From Spiro-02 sp034114085 (GTDB lineage: Bacteria > Spirochaetota > Spirochaetia > Sphaerochaetales > Sphaerochaetaceae), in the NCBI GenBank assembly GCA_034114085.1, contig JAXEWB010000040.1, forward strand, positions 231,748-295,747: a stretch of 64,000 nt of DNA, written 5' to 3'. Under the pieces are notes generated by a model. That model did no database searches and was not told the origin of the DNA. It saw only the letters and a list, made by a program, of their open reading frames with translations. The translations under genes and the position numbers were made by a program. Below are positions 7,564 to 15,884 of this stretch, in pieces (position 1 is the first letter of the stretch; every line of letters begins with the position of its first letter).

Positions 7564-9141
7564 ATGAAAAAACATCTGCTGACTGTCGCGACGATCATTG
7601 CGTTGCTCGCTCTGGTCGCAGCCCCTGTATTCGCCCAGGGCGGATCGGAGGCGAAAGCTACGGTTACAAGCGCGGCGCCCGTGACCATCGACTTGTGGTA
7701 TGGCGCGGCCATTACTGAAGCCGGGCCTCCCCCGGCCGATTGGGTCGGCTATCAGATCATCAAGGACAAGTTGAACATCGACCTTAAGCTGACCGCCCTT
7801 CCTTCCAATGAAAGCGACCAGGACGTCAAGATTCAGGCCGCTGGCGCAGCCAATAACCTGCCTGACCTCTTCATGGTTCGCCGTGATGCATGGAAGCGTC
7901 TGGTGCAGCAGGGGCTGGTTGCCTCCGTCGACAGCCTGTACGCTGAGATGCCTACCCGCACCTCCTTGCAGTACGATGCCGACAGCGTTGCGTTCACGAC
8001 CCTCAACGGCAAGTCTTATGGCCTCGCTTCTCCCGGTTCCATCATCAAGAACGAAGGCCTGCTGATTCGCAAGGACTGGTTGGACAAGCTTGGGCTGTCC
8101 GTTCCCACCACTACCGACGAGCTGATGGATGTCATGAAAGCGTTTACCTTCAACGATCCCGACGGCAACGGTAAGAACGACACCTACGGGTACGGCGCGT
8201 TCATTGAGCTGAACAACTACGAAGAGGGCCTCGGCCGCCGTTTCCAGCCGATTTATGGCGCGTTCGGTGTCGAGGGTACTTGGGATCTCAACACCGCCAC
8301 CGCCGGCCTGAACGTGAAGAAGGCCGAGATGTACGATGCCATGGTCTACATCAAGCAGATGCAGGATGCGGGCGTGATCGATCCCAACTGGATGGCGTAC
8401 AAGAAGGACGACTTCCGCGCCGCTTGGAAACAGGGCAAGTTCGGTATCATGCGCGAGCAGAACGCGGCCTATGCCGCCAAGGCGAACTATGCTCCGTTCG
8501 ACAAGAACTTCCCCAATGGCGAGTGGATCATCATCGATCCCCCGAAGGGGCCGAACGGCAAGGCTTCCGTTGGTCCGTATACCGCCAACTACCGCATCTA
8601 TGCGATTTCCGCCAAGGCTGACAAGGCCGGCAAGTCCGATGCTATTGCCCGTTTGCTCGAATGGATGTCCTCCGATGAAGGCTACTACCTCCTCGGCTGG
8701 GGCGTCGAAGGCGTGAACTACACGAAGGATGCCAATGGCGTTCCCGTTGACGCCGGTCTTGAGCTTGGTTTCTCCACTCCGAACGGACAGACCGTCACTC
8801 AGTTGAGGAACATGGTGTTCTACAACAGCGATATCGAGCTTGCCGCCCGGTATCCCCAGTATGTTTGCGAAGTGTCCGGCAAGACGATGAGCGCCTTGAC
8901 CGTCCTGCGCGACATGCAGTCCCGCAAGTGGACGCCGTCCATCGGTTGCGATACTTTGCCCGCTCCGAACGCCGATGTCAAGCGTTTCTATGAGCAGGGC
9001 GTCCTTGAGTTCCTGACTGGCAAGCGGCAGCTTACCAAGGACAACTGGAACGCATGGATCGCCGAGTTCGACAAGGTCGGTGGAAAGGCTTGGGAAGAGT
9101 CCGGTATTGCCTACGCTACCGAACAAGGCTTGCTCAAATAA
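7564..9141 (+). CDS. Extracellular solute-binding protein, LplA/YtcQ type
   Basis: The 525-residue protein has a clear signal peptide (MKKHLLTVATIIALLALVAA, cleaved near VFAQ). There is no lipobox cysteine, so release by signal peptidase I is expected, as with other binding proteins in this window. The mature part is a family-1-like solute-binding fold of the large LplA/YtcQ branch that binds oligosaccharides outside the inner membrane and delivers them to LplB/LplC permeases. AAGGAGGAATAACC just before the ATG is a strong ribosome site. The gene follows its two permeases, an order common for this branch. The ligand is inferred from the GH105 neighbour, not from binding residues. Confidence 0.9.
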   Translation: MKKHLLTVATIIALLALVAAPVFAQGGSEAKATVTSAAPVTIDLWYGAAITEAGPPPADWVGYQIIKDKLNIDLKLTALPSNESDQDVKIQAAGAANNLPDLFMVRRDAWKRLVQQGLVASVDSLYAEMPTRTSLQYDADSVAFTTLNGKSYGLASPGSIIKNEGLLIRKDWLDKLGLSVPTTTDELMDVMKAFTFNDPDGNGKNDTYGYGAFIELNNYEEGLGRRFQPIYGAFGVEGTWDLNTATAGLNVKKAEMYDAMVYIKQMQDAGVIDPNWMAYKKDDFRAAWKQGKFGIMREQNAAYAAKANYAPFDKNFPNGEWIIIDPPKGPNGKASVGPYTANYRIYAISAKADKAGKSDAIARLLEWMSSDEGYYLLGWGVEGVNYTKDANGVPVDAGLELGFSTPNGQTVTQLRNMVFYNSDIELAARYPQYVCEVSGKTMSALTVLRDMQSRKWTPSIGCDTLPAPNADVKRFYEQGVLEFLTGKRQLTKDNWNAWIAEFDKVGGKAWEESGIAYATEQGLLK

Positions 9142-9154
9142 CTGTCTCTGCGTC

Positions 9155-9179
9155 CCGCGGGGTTCAATGGACTCCGCGG
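9155..9179 (+). promoter_or_regulatory. Intercistronic hairpin after the binding-protein gene
   Basis: CCGCGGGGT (9155-9163) pairs with ACTCCGCGG (9171-9179) with one G-T pair and a seven-base loop. No T-run follows, so it looks more like a stability or attenuation element than a full terminator. Confidence 0.5.
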
Positions 9180-9357
9180 TTCATTTCTCATCATTGATCG
9201 GCGGCCGCCTTGGATTCTGTCTTTTGGGTTCTGGGCGTTGAATCTGGGCGGGGCGGCCGTTGTATCCTTGTCTGTTATGTGATAATACCCCGGGTCGTCC
9301 ATGCCACGCCGCGAACGTCATGTGGTTGTGCGACGGCTTCGGAAGACAATCGTGGGG

Positions 9358-10470
9358 ATGTGCGGCATGCAATTTGATACTACAAGAACACTTTCCCGGC
9401 GGATGGCGGATTCTGTCATCGGCCGTTATCGGCCTGGGATGATGAAATGGCATTACGAGCATGGCCTGGTCATCATGGCCGCCATGAGGGTCGGCGAGAC
9501 GTGCAAAGACTCTTCCTATTATGACTGGGGCTATTCGATGTACAATCCGCTGATTTCCGATACCGGCGCTATCGCCACCTACCGGGAAGGTGAGTTCAAT
9601 CTCGACCAAATCAACGCTGGACGTAATCTGTTTTGCTTCTATGGCGAATCAGGTGAAGAGCGTTTCAAACTGGCTGCCGACAGACTCAAGTCCCAGCTCA
9701 AGCGGCAGCCCCGTACGCTTGCCGGTCCATATTGGCACAAGGAAATCTATCCTTGGCAGATTTGGCTCGACGGCCTGTACATGCAAGGCCCTTTTAATGT
9801 CGAATACAGCGCCACGTTTGGCGATGACGGCGCATTCGACGATGTGTGCCGCCAGTTGCTCGTTACCCATGAAAAGCTGCTCGATCCGAAGACCGGTTTG
9901 CTCTATCATGCATGGGATGAGTCTCGCGGGCAGCGCTGGTCGGATATCGATACTGGTTGTTCCCCCCATTTCTGGGGGCGCGCCATCGGTTGGTACTGCA
10001 TGGCGATTCTCGATGTCCTCGACTATCTGCCGGAAGGCCATGTCCGTATTCCCGAACTGAAATCGGTGCTGCGGAAGCTCCTTGCCTCAATTCTGAAGTT
10101 CCAGGATCCGAGCGGCATGTGGTGGCAGGTAGTCGATGAAGCGGGGCGGAAGGGCAATTACCTCGAAACATCCGCGTCTTCGATGTTCTGCTACAGTCTG
10201 TTCAAGGCTTCCCGTCTCGGTATCCTGGATGATGTGGAATCCTGTATCGCCGCCGCGAAAAGGGGCATGCAGGGTATCCGCGGCAAGTATCTCCGCGAAG
10301 ATCCTTCCGGCGAACTGCATCTAGGGGGCATATGCTCGGTCGCCGGTCTCGGCGGCAATCCGTATCGCGACGGTTCGTTCCGCTACTATGTGCTGGAACC
10401 CGTCGTAGAGGACGACTTCAAGGGAGTCGGTCCGTTTATTCTTGCCTGCATAGAGGAAGAACGGCAGTAG
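9358..10470 (+). CDS. Unsaturated rhamnogalacturonyl hydrolase (GH105)
   Basis: The translation from the ATG at 9358 (370 residues) matches the YteR/YesR family: an alpha/alpha-barrel glycoside hydrolase that removes the unsaturated galacturonyl residue from rhamnogalacturonan oligosaccharides made by lyases. Visible family motifs include WHYEHGLV near the start, YPWQIWLDGLYMQGP with the likely general acid Asp at about residue 138, HAWDES, and SPHFWGRAIGWYCMAILDVL. No signal peptide is seen, so the enzyme should act in the cytoplasm on imported sugar. The start is uncertain: 9301 would add 19 residues that do not look like the family, and 9367 is also possible. The gene ends the operon and is followed by a strong terminator. 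Confidence 0.9.
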   Translation: MCGMQFDTTRTLSRRMADSVIGRYRPGMMKWHYEHGLVIMAAMRVGETCKDSSYYDWGYSMYNPLISDTGAIATYREGEFNLDQINAGRNLFCFYGESGEERFKLAADRLKSQLKRQPRTLAGPYWHKEIYPWQIWLDGLYMQGPFNVEYSATFGDDGAFDDVCRQLLVTHEKLLDPKTGLLYHAWDESRGQRWSDIDTGCSPHFWGRAIGWYCMAILDVLDYLPEGHVRIPELKSVLRKLLASILKFQDPSGMWWQVVDEAGRKGNYLETSASSMFCYSLFKASRLGILDDVESCIAAAKRGMQGIRGKYLREDPSGELHLGGICSVAGLGGNPYRDGSFRYYVLEPVVEDDFKGVGPFILACIEEERQ

Positions 10471-10536
10471 CCGTTCATGCAGAGGCGGTCAGTCCGCTTT
10501 CCTCTTTGTGCTACCTCGATGTCCGCGTAGCGGACG

Positions 10537-10572
10537 CATGGGTCCTGTTCTCCCAGGGCCCATGTTTTTTTC
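10537..10572 (+). terminator. Rho-independent terminator of the GH105 operon
   Basis: CATGGGTCCTG (10537-10547) pairs with CAGGGCCCATG (about 10554-10564, one G-T pair) and is followed by a run of T. It lies about 70 bases after the GH105 stop. Confidence 0.85.
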
Positions 10573-10597
10573 TTGCTCGGATAACGGACACAATACC

Positions 10598-10698
10598 GCG
10601 TTGGTCGCCCCTCTCCCGTACCATAGTGTCGCTGACGCTCTCACCCTGTTCGATATCGCACTCCAAGTTTTCGCGCGATATCGGGATGTGTGAGGGGG
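10598..10698. repeat. Direct repeat copy 1 (about 101 bp)
   Basis: The segment from GCGTTGGTCGCCCCTCTCC to TGTGTGAGGGGG recurs 287 bases downstream with two single-base differences. It contains the inverted pair CGATATCGC / GCGATATCG. Confidence 0.9.
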
Positions 10699-10884
10699 CT
10701 TCCCTCCTTGTCTTGTATCCGTTCTCCTTCGCAACGGGTTGCCCGGCAACGGTTCATTGCCGGCGTTGTCATCGACAAAGCCGTACAATAGTACTGTCTT
10801 CGTCTTGCCGCCTTGTCACTGAGGCCGTTATCCTTCGCAACGCTTGTTAAGAACATTTGTTAAGGCTTTGGATATCTTGATATT

Positions 10885-10985
10885 GCGTTGGCCGCCCCTC
10901 TCCCGTACCATAGCGTCGCTGACGCTCTCACCCTGTTCGATATCGCACTCCAAGTTTTCGCGCGATATCGGGATGTGTGAGGGGG
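10885..10985. repeat. Direct repeat copy 2 (about 101 bp)
   Basis: This is the second copy of the 10598-10698 repeat. It ends about 37 bases before the stop codon of the Rpn fragment on the other strand. Confidence 0.9.
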
Positions 10986-11021
10986 GGCCTCCTCGCGTTG
11001 TATACGACAGGTTCAATGTTT

Positions 11022-11183
11022 TTACAGTGCTTCGAGTTGTTCCTTACTGAGTTCCGTACATGTAGCAATCATATCTAGACTAATTCCAAAGGCTTTCATG
11101 GCTTTTGCAACTTTTTTCACTCCTTTCATTTCCCCATCGATCTGAACGGTAGCCAATTCTCCGACCCGTTTTGCTTCGTGGTA
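11022..11183 (-). pseudogene. C-terminal fragment of an Rpn/PD-(D/E)XK transposase-like protein
   Basis: The minus strand reads YHEAKRVGELATVQIDGEM, then KKVAKAMKAFGISLDMIA, then TELSKEQLEAL and stop. The ending (charged coil, lone helix, then SxEQLxxL) is typical of recombination-promoting nuclease (Rpn) family proteins. An in-frame stop lies just upstream of the fragment and the catalytic nuclease region is absent, so this is a remnant. Confidence 0.55.
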
Positions 11184-11374
11184 TCAGTCTCTCGATAAAT
11201 CCAATGTCAACGCTTCATTGTCACCAGCTAGGCTTACCCACTCAAAGACCGCCCACAAAGCCGCATAGGACAAGGCGTTATTTGCCCCTATTGCGTGACA
11301 TGAGGGCATAAAAACAGCGACGTTCCTTCCTATTCTCCGTTTGGGAGTGAGTAAACGCCGCTTATGCGGTATGC

Positions 11375-11452
11375 TTATTCTGTTTCGTCCGCTATGAAGT
11401 CTTGAATAATCTCGCCAAAGTCTGCGCTCTTAGTAAAAAGCATATTTTCCAT
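11375..11452 (-). CDS. Possible 25-residue small protein
   Basis: An ATG on the minus strand follows a strong ribosome site (AAGGAGAACGAC directly upstream) and encodes MENMLFTKSADFGEIIQDF plus IADETE before the stop. I do not recognise the peptide. The surrounding 300 bases are markedly AT-richer than the neighbouring genes and carry a perfect inverted repeat (AAAGCGT...ACGCTTT near 11620). It may be a tiny acidic protein from a mobile element or the start of a truncated gene. Confidence 0.3.
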   Translation of the reverse strand: MENMLFTKSADFGEIIQDFIADETE

Positions 11453-11762
11453 GTCGTTCTCCTTGTTTCTGCCCTCTGCGCGTGACGCTTTTTTGACGCC
11501 CGCGCTTACAAAAGGGAGATATAAAGAAGAGATATGACAGGTTTTAAGCGGAAAACGGCGCAAAGCCTTGATACAAGCCACTTTACGCCGATGCTTATAA
11601 ACACTTGTGAGAAGATATAAAGCGTTTTTCACGCTTTTAATCAATAAAAAAATAGATTTTTATCACCATCTAAAGAGGCAGCATGTTGTAATATTGTTGT
11701 ATTTCTATTTATTTTAGAGAATTGTCGCAACAAATATACAACGATTCATACATGCTTAACAT

Positions 11763-11791
11763 TTGACACCACTCTAGATGACCTGTAGAAT
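11763..11791 (+). promoter_or_regulatory. Sigma-70-type promoter of the nucleoside importer
   Basis: TTGACA (11763-11768) and TAGAAT (11786-11791) are 17 bases apart and end about 37 bases before the binding-protein ATG. Confidence 0.7.
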
Positions 11792-11827
11792 GATAGCTAC
11801 AAATATACTCTTAACAGGAGAGAACAC

Positions 11828-12913
11828 ATGAAGAAGTTTGCTGTTGTACTCTGTGTACTGCTGATGCTTGGTTCTTTCGCTTTCGCTCAGGGTGGCAAGG
11901 AAGCCGCTTCCGCGAAACAGAGCCTCAGGGTTGGTATGGTTACTGATGCCGGTACCATCGATGACAAGTCCTTCAACCAGGGGACTTGGGAAGGCATCAA
12001 GCGCGCCGGAGAAGAATTCGGCCTCGATGTAAAATACCTCAAGCCCGCCGGCACCACCGAAGCCGACTACTTGAAGGAAATGGGAAACCTCTACGACGCC
12101 GGCTACAAGTTCATCGTCTGCCCCGGCTTCAAGTTCGAAACCGCGGTCTATGAAGCGCAGGACAAGTGGAAGGACGCCAAGTTCGTCATTCTCGACGGCG
12201 AGCCGCATACCGCTGATTACGCAACCTTCAGGATTGAGCCGAACGTAGTCGCCCTGTATTGGGCCGAGCAGGAATCCGGCTTCCTCGCCGGTATCGCAGC
12301 CTCCTTGCAGATGCAGGAAGCCGAGTTCGGTTTCATCGGCGGCATGGAGATTCCCGCCGTCCAGAAGTTCAACTGGGGCTGGCAGCAGGGCATCAAGTAC
12401 GCCAATGAAAACTACGGCACCAAGATTACCCTCAAGCAGGAGAACGACCTGTACCAGGGTTCGTTTGACAACATCGCCGCTGGACAGCAGATCGCAGCCT
12501 CCATGTTCGACAAGGGCGTGAAGGTCATTTTCGCCGCCGCCGGTGGCGTAGGTGTGGGCGCCATCAACGAAGCCAAGAGCCGTGTTTCCTCTGGCCAGAA
12601 CGTTTGGATTGTCGGCGTTGACGTAGACCAGTACTCCGAGGGTATTCTCCCCGGCGGCAAGTCCGTCATCCTGACCTCCGCCATGAAGTATCTCGACCGC
12701 GCGTCCTACGACATGATCGTCGATGAGATGAACGGGAATTTCCCCGCCGGACAGATCCTTCGCCTGAACGCTACCAACAACGGTATCGGTATCCCTGTCG
12801 AAAACCCGAACCTCTCAGCCGATGTCCAGGCCGAGGTCGCCAAGGTTTATGACAAGATCAAGAGCGGCGAGATCAAGGTCGCTGATTCTCAGATCGCCGG
12901 TCTGTACAAGTAG
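11828..12913 (+). CDS. BMP family nucleoside-binding protein (TmpC/PnrA-like)
   Basis: The 361-residue protein has a signal peptide (MKKFAVVLCVLLMLGSFAFA, then QGGKEAA) and the BMP/PnrA fold: VGMVTDAGTIDDKSFNQGTW near the mature N-terminus, a signature of the family, followed by GFKFETAVYEAQDKW, GFIGGMEIPAV and GVDVDQYSE. In spirochaetes such proteins (TmpC/PnrA) bind purine nucleosides outside the membrane for an ABC importer. AGGAG precedes the start. The ATPase and two permeases of the system follow downstream after a GC-rich hairpin, so the four genes form one importer. The presence of purine nucleoside phosphorylase at 19853 fits nucleoside salvage. Confidence 0.92.
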   Translation: MKKFAVVLCVLLMLGSFAFAQGGKEAASAKQSLRVGMVTDAGTIDDKSFNQGTWEGIKRAGEEFGLDVKYLKPAGTTEADYLKEMGNLYDAGYKFIVCPGFKFETAVYEAQDKWKDAKFVILDGEPHTADYATFRIEPNVVALYWAEQESGFLAGIAASLQMQEAEFGFIGGMEIPAVQKFNWGWQQGIKYANENYGTKITLKQENDLYQGSFDNIAAGQQIAASMFDKGVKVIFAAAGGVGVGAINEAKSRVSSGQNVWIVGVDVDQYSEGILPGGKSVILTSAMKYLDRASYDMIVDEMNGNFPAGQILRLNATNNGIGIPVENPNLSADVQAEVAKVYDKIKSGEIKVADSQIAGLYK

Positions 12914-12937
12914 TCGCTGTTTTACATTATGCCATGC

Positions 12938-12967
12938 ACAAGGGCCGCCCCATCAGGCGGCCCTTGT
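12938..12967 (+). promoter_or_regulatory. Strong hairpin between binding protein and ATPase genes
   Basis: ACAAGGGCCGCC (12938-12949) and GGCGGCCCTTGT (12956-12967) form a perfect 12-bp stem with a six-base loop. No T-run follows, so it probably lets part of the transcription pass and protects the binding-protein message. Binding protein is usually needed in excess of the membrane parts. Confidence 0.75.
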
Positions 12968-13034
12968 GAGGTATTGGGATATTCATTATTGTCGTGCGGC
13001 AGAGGCCGCGCCCTCAAAGGGAGTTTTACCACCA

Positions 13035-14555
13035 ATGAGTCATGTCATAGAAATGTTGCATATCCGCAAGGAGTTCCCAGGCATCGTCGCCAACGATGAC
13101 ATCACCCTTCAAGTCGAACAGGGGGAGATTCATGCCATCCTCGGCGAGAATGGCGCGGGAAAATCCACGCTGATGAGTATTTTGTTCGGTCTGTACCATG
13201 CCGACAAAGGTGTTATCAAAGTAAAAGGCAAGGAAGTGCACATAGCTTCCCCCAACGATGCCAACGACCTTGGTATAGGAATGGTGCATCAGCATTTCCA
13301 GCTGGTCCATAATTTCACCGTTACGGAAAACATCATCCTCGGCAAGGAAGGTGGATTTTTCCTAGACAGGAAAAGCGCCTCCAAGAAAATCAAAGCTCTT
13401 TCCGAACAGTATGGTCTGAGCATCGACCCGGATATGGTGATTGAAGACATTTCCGTCGGCATGCAGCAGCGCGTTGAAATCCTCAAGATGCTGTATCGTG
13501 ACGCCGATATTCTGATTTTCGATGAACCTACTGCGGTCCTGACACCTCAGGAAATTGAAGAACTGATGCAGATCATGCGCAACTTGGTGGCGGAAGGCAA
13601 GTCGATTATCCTCATCACCCATAAACTTGATGAAATCAAGGCCGTCGCGGACAGATGCACCGTCATTCGGCGTGGCAAGATGGTCGGCGTCGTGGATGTC
13701 GCGACTACAAGCCAGGCGCAAATGGCCGCCATGATGGTCGGACGCCCCGTCTCCTTCAAGGTGGAGAAGAAGCCCGCGCAGCCCGGCCGGGTGATCCTCG
13801 ATATCCACAACCTGAATGTGATGAACTCGAAGAAGGTGCTCGGCGTCAAGGACTTCTCCCTGTCCGTCAGGGCGGGGGAGATCGTCGGTATCGCCGGTGT
13901 CGACGGCAACGGACAGAGTGAGCTGATCGAGGCGATTACGGGATTGCGCCCCATAGAATCCGGCACTGTGAGCATCGCGGGAACGGACATCACCAACGAA
14001 CCGATTCGCAAACGCAATGAGGCCGGGGTAGGTCATATTCCTGAAGACCGCCAGAAACGCGGTCTCGTCCTCAATGAGACCGTAGCTGACAATATTGTGA
14101 TCAGGGACTACTATCGCGAACCTTTTTCAAAGCATGGAATTCTTCAGAAGGACGCCATAGAGAAATACGCCGAGGATGTTGTACGGCAGTTCGATGTTCG
14201 TAGTGGCGAAGGCATTTTTTCTTTCGCGGGCAAGCTTTCCGGAGGCAACCAGCAGAAGGCGATCGTCGGTCGTGAAATCGTCGCTGATCCGGAATTGCTG
14301 ATAGCCGTACAGCCGACCCGTGGTCTGGATGTCGGCGCCATTGAGTATATCCATAAGCAGTTGGTCGCCCATCGGGACAAGGGACGTGCCGTTTTGCTCG
14401 TTTCCTTCGAGCTTGATGAAATATTCAATCTTTCCGACCAGATAGCGGTCATGAATTCCGGAGAACTGATTGATATCGTCAAGACTTCTGAAACTGATGA
14501 ACACGCGGTCGGGCTGATGATGGCTGGAGTCAAGGGCAACGGAGGTGCGAAGTGA
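13035..14555 (+). CDS. Nucleoside ABC transporter ATPase (two-domain, NupO/YufO-like)
   Basis: The start at 13035 (MSHVIEMLHIRKEFPG) is chosen over an in-frame extension to 12822 that would run through the previous gene and the hairpin. The 506-residue protein contains two ATP-binding cassettes. The first has Walker A GENGAGKST and Walker B ILIFDEPTAVLTP; the second has the degenerate Walker A VDGNGQSELIEAITG, signature LSGGNQQKAIVGREI and Walker B AVQPTRGLDV. This arrangement is normal for the ribose/nucleoside (RbsA-like) branch. It energises import through the two permeases that follow. The next gene starts at GTG overlapping this stop by four bases, indicating translational coupling. Confidence 0.93.
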   Translation: MSHVIEMLHIRKEFPGIVANDDITLQVEQGEIHAILGENGAGKSTLMSILFGLYHADKGVIKVKGKEVHIASPNDANDLGIGMVHQHFQLVHNFTVTENIILGKEGGFFLDRKSASKKIKALSEQYGLSIDPDMVIEDISVGMQQRVEILKMLYRDADILIFDEPTAVLTPQEIEELMQIMRNLVAEGKSIILITHKLDEIKAVADRCTVIRRGKMVGVVDVATTSQAQMAAMMVGRPVSFKVEKKPAQPGRVILDIHNLNVMNSKKVLGVKDFSLSVRAGEIVGIAGVDGNGQSELIEAITGLRPIESGTVSIAGTDITNEPIRKRNEAGVGHIPEDRQKRGLVLNETVADNIVIRDYYREPFSKHGILQKDAIEKYAEDVVRQFDVRSGEGIFSFAGKLSGGNQQKAIVGREIVADPELLIAVQPTRGLDVGAIEYIHKQLVAHRDKGRAVLLVSFELDEIFNLSDQIAVMNSGELIDIVKTSETDEHAVGLMMAGVKGNGGAK

Positions 14556-15883
14556 ACAAGCAATTGAACAAGAAGAAACGGGAATTCAAGAGCAATGATT
14601 TTCTGATCGCCATTTCCGCCGTCGTCCTTGGGCTTGTCGCGGGCGCCATACTGATGGCCGCGATAGGCAGCAACCCCTTCACCGGTTTCCTCTATCTGTT
14701 CAAGGGCGGCCTGATGAACATAGAGCGTATCGGCAATACAATCGCCACCGCGACCACGCTGATGCTCGTAGGTCTGTCTGTCGCCTTTGCGTTCAAGACC
14801 GGGCTGTTCAACATAGGCGCTTCCGGCCAGATGCTGGTCGGCGGATTATGCGCGACTTTGGTCGCCCATCATGTATTCCTGCCCCGTCCGTTGTACCTGA
14901 TCGTCCTCGTTCTTTCCGCTTTGCTGGGCGGTGCGTTGTGGGGCGTGATTCCAGGCCTGCTCAAAGCGAAGTTCAACGTGCATGAGGTCGTCGCGACGAT
15001 TATGATGAACTGGATAGCCTACTGGTCGGTATATTATTTCGTTCCAGCCTATCTCAAAGGGCCGTCGCTCGAAACTGAATCGGCGTCAATCGCACTCACC
15101 CAGTCACTTCGGACGGGCTGGCTGACCAACCTGTTCCATGGTTCGTACATGAACCTCGGTTTCTTCGTGGCCATTATCTCGGTCATCGTCATCAAGTTGA
15201 TACTGGACAAGACCACGCTCGGCTTTGAGCTGAAGGCCGTCGGTTCCAACCGTTTCTGCGCGGAATACGCCGGTATCAAGGTAAACCGCAATGTGGTCAT
15301 TTCCATGATGATCGCGGGAGGCCTTGCGGGGCTGGCAGGACTGACCTACTACACCGGTTACAGCCGCAACATGCAGATCGGCGTCATGCCCAGCCAGGGC
15401 TTTGACGGTATCGCGGTCGCCTTGCTCGGCGCAAGCAACCCTGTCGGCGTCTTTTTCTCCGCGTTGTTCTTCGGCATGTTGCAGTCCGGCAAGGGGTTCA
15501 TGAACGCCATGACGAGCGTGCCGCCGGAAATCGCGGATACGATCATCGCCACAATCATCTATTTCACCGCGACTAGCGTCCTGTTTAAGAAATTCTGGGA
15601 TTCCGTCGCCAAGAAGCTGACGCTTCGCAGAGAGGCGAAAGAAGCCCTGGTGGTCGAGGATGCCGCTGAACGGAATGTCGCGTTGGAGGCCGCCGATGAA
15701 GCCTATGAGCTCAAGGTCTCCGATGCCGGTGCAAAAACAGGTGCGGAAGCAGGGTTGAAAACTAGCACGAAGGCTGGTTCGACTTCCGTCAAAGGAAAAC
15801 CGAAGCCTGCGACGGAAAATGCCCCTCGTCTGAAACAAAAACCATCAGCAGTGTCGAAAGACGACGGCAAGGAGGTGAAATAA
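14552..15883 (+). CDS. Nucleoside ABC transporter permease 1 (NupP-like) with long charged tail
   Basis: Translation begins at a GTG overlapping the ATPase stop by four bases. The 443-residue product has about ten membrane segments of the BPD_transp_2 family, with motifs such as GLFNIGASGQMLVGG and the cytoplasmic loop FELKAVGSNRFCAEYAGI that contacts the ATPase. It forms the translocation pore with the next permease. From about residue 360 to the end there is an unusual hydrophilic tail rich in Ala, Lys, Glu, Thr and Pro (for example KGKPKPATENAPRLKQK) that the usual family members lack. The tail is in the normal frame and codon style, so it appears genuine. Confidence 0.9.
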   Translation: MNKQLNKKKREFKSNDFLIAISAVVLGLVAGAILMAAIGSNPFTGFLYLFKGGLMNIERIGNTIATATTLMLVGLSVAFAFKTGLFNIGASGQMLVGGLCATLVAHHVFLPRPLYLIVLVLSALLGGALWGVIPGLLKAKFNVHEVVATIMMNWIAYWSVYYFVPAYLKGPSLETESASIALTQSLRTGWLTNLFHGSYMNLGFFVAIISVIVIKLILDKTTLGFELKAVGSNRFCAEYAGIKVNRNVVISMMIAGGLAGLAGLTYYTGYSRNMQIGVMPSQGFDGIAVALLGASNPVGVFFSALFFGMLQSGKGFMNAMTSVPPEIADTIIATIIYFTATSVLFKKFWDSVAKKLTLRREAKEALVVEDAAERNVALEAADEAYELKVSDAGAKTGAEAGLKTSTKAGSTSVKGKPKPATENAPRLKQKPSAVSKDDGKEVK

Positions 15884-15884
15884 T

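Larger units (their letters stand above)
10471..11827. other. Intergenic region with repeats and mobile-element debris
   Basis: These 1.36 kb hold the terminator of the GH105 operon, a pair of 101-base direct repeats, a C-terminal fragment of an Rpn-type protein, an AT-rich stretch with one short frame (11375-11452) and the promoter of the nucleoside-binding-protein gene. No intact larger gene was found. Confidence 0.7.

Noticed and set aside
7411..9126. 571-residue minus-strand frame opposite the binding-protein gene
   Set aside because: It is a shadow of the binding protein on the plus strand, which has a signal peptide, ribosome site and family pattern.
12822..13034. N-terminal extension of the nucleoside ATPase
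   Set aside because: It would run through the previous gene and a strong hairpin; the family N-terminus starts at 13035.
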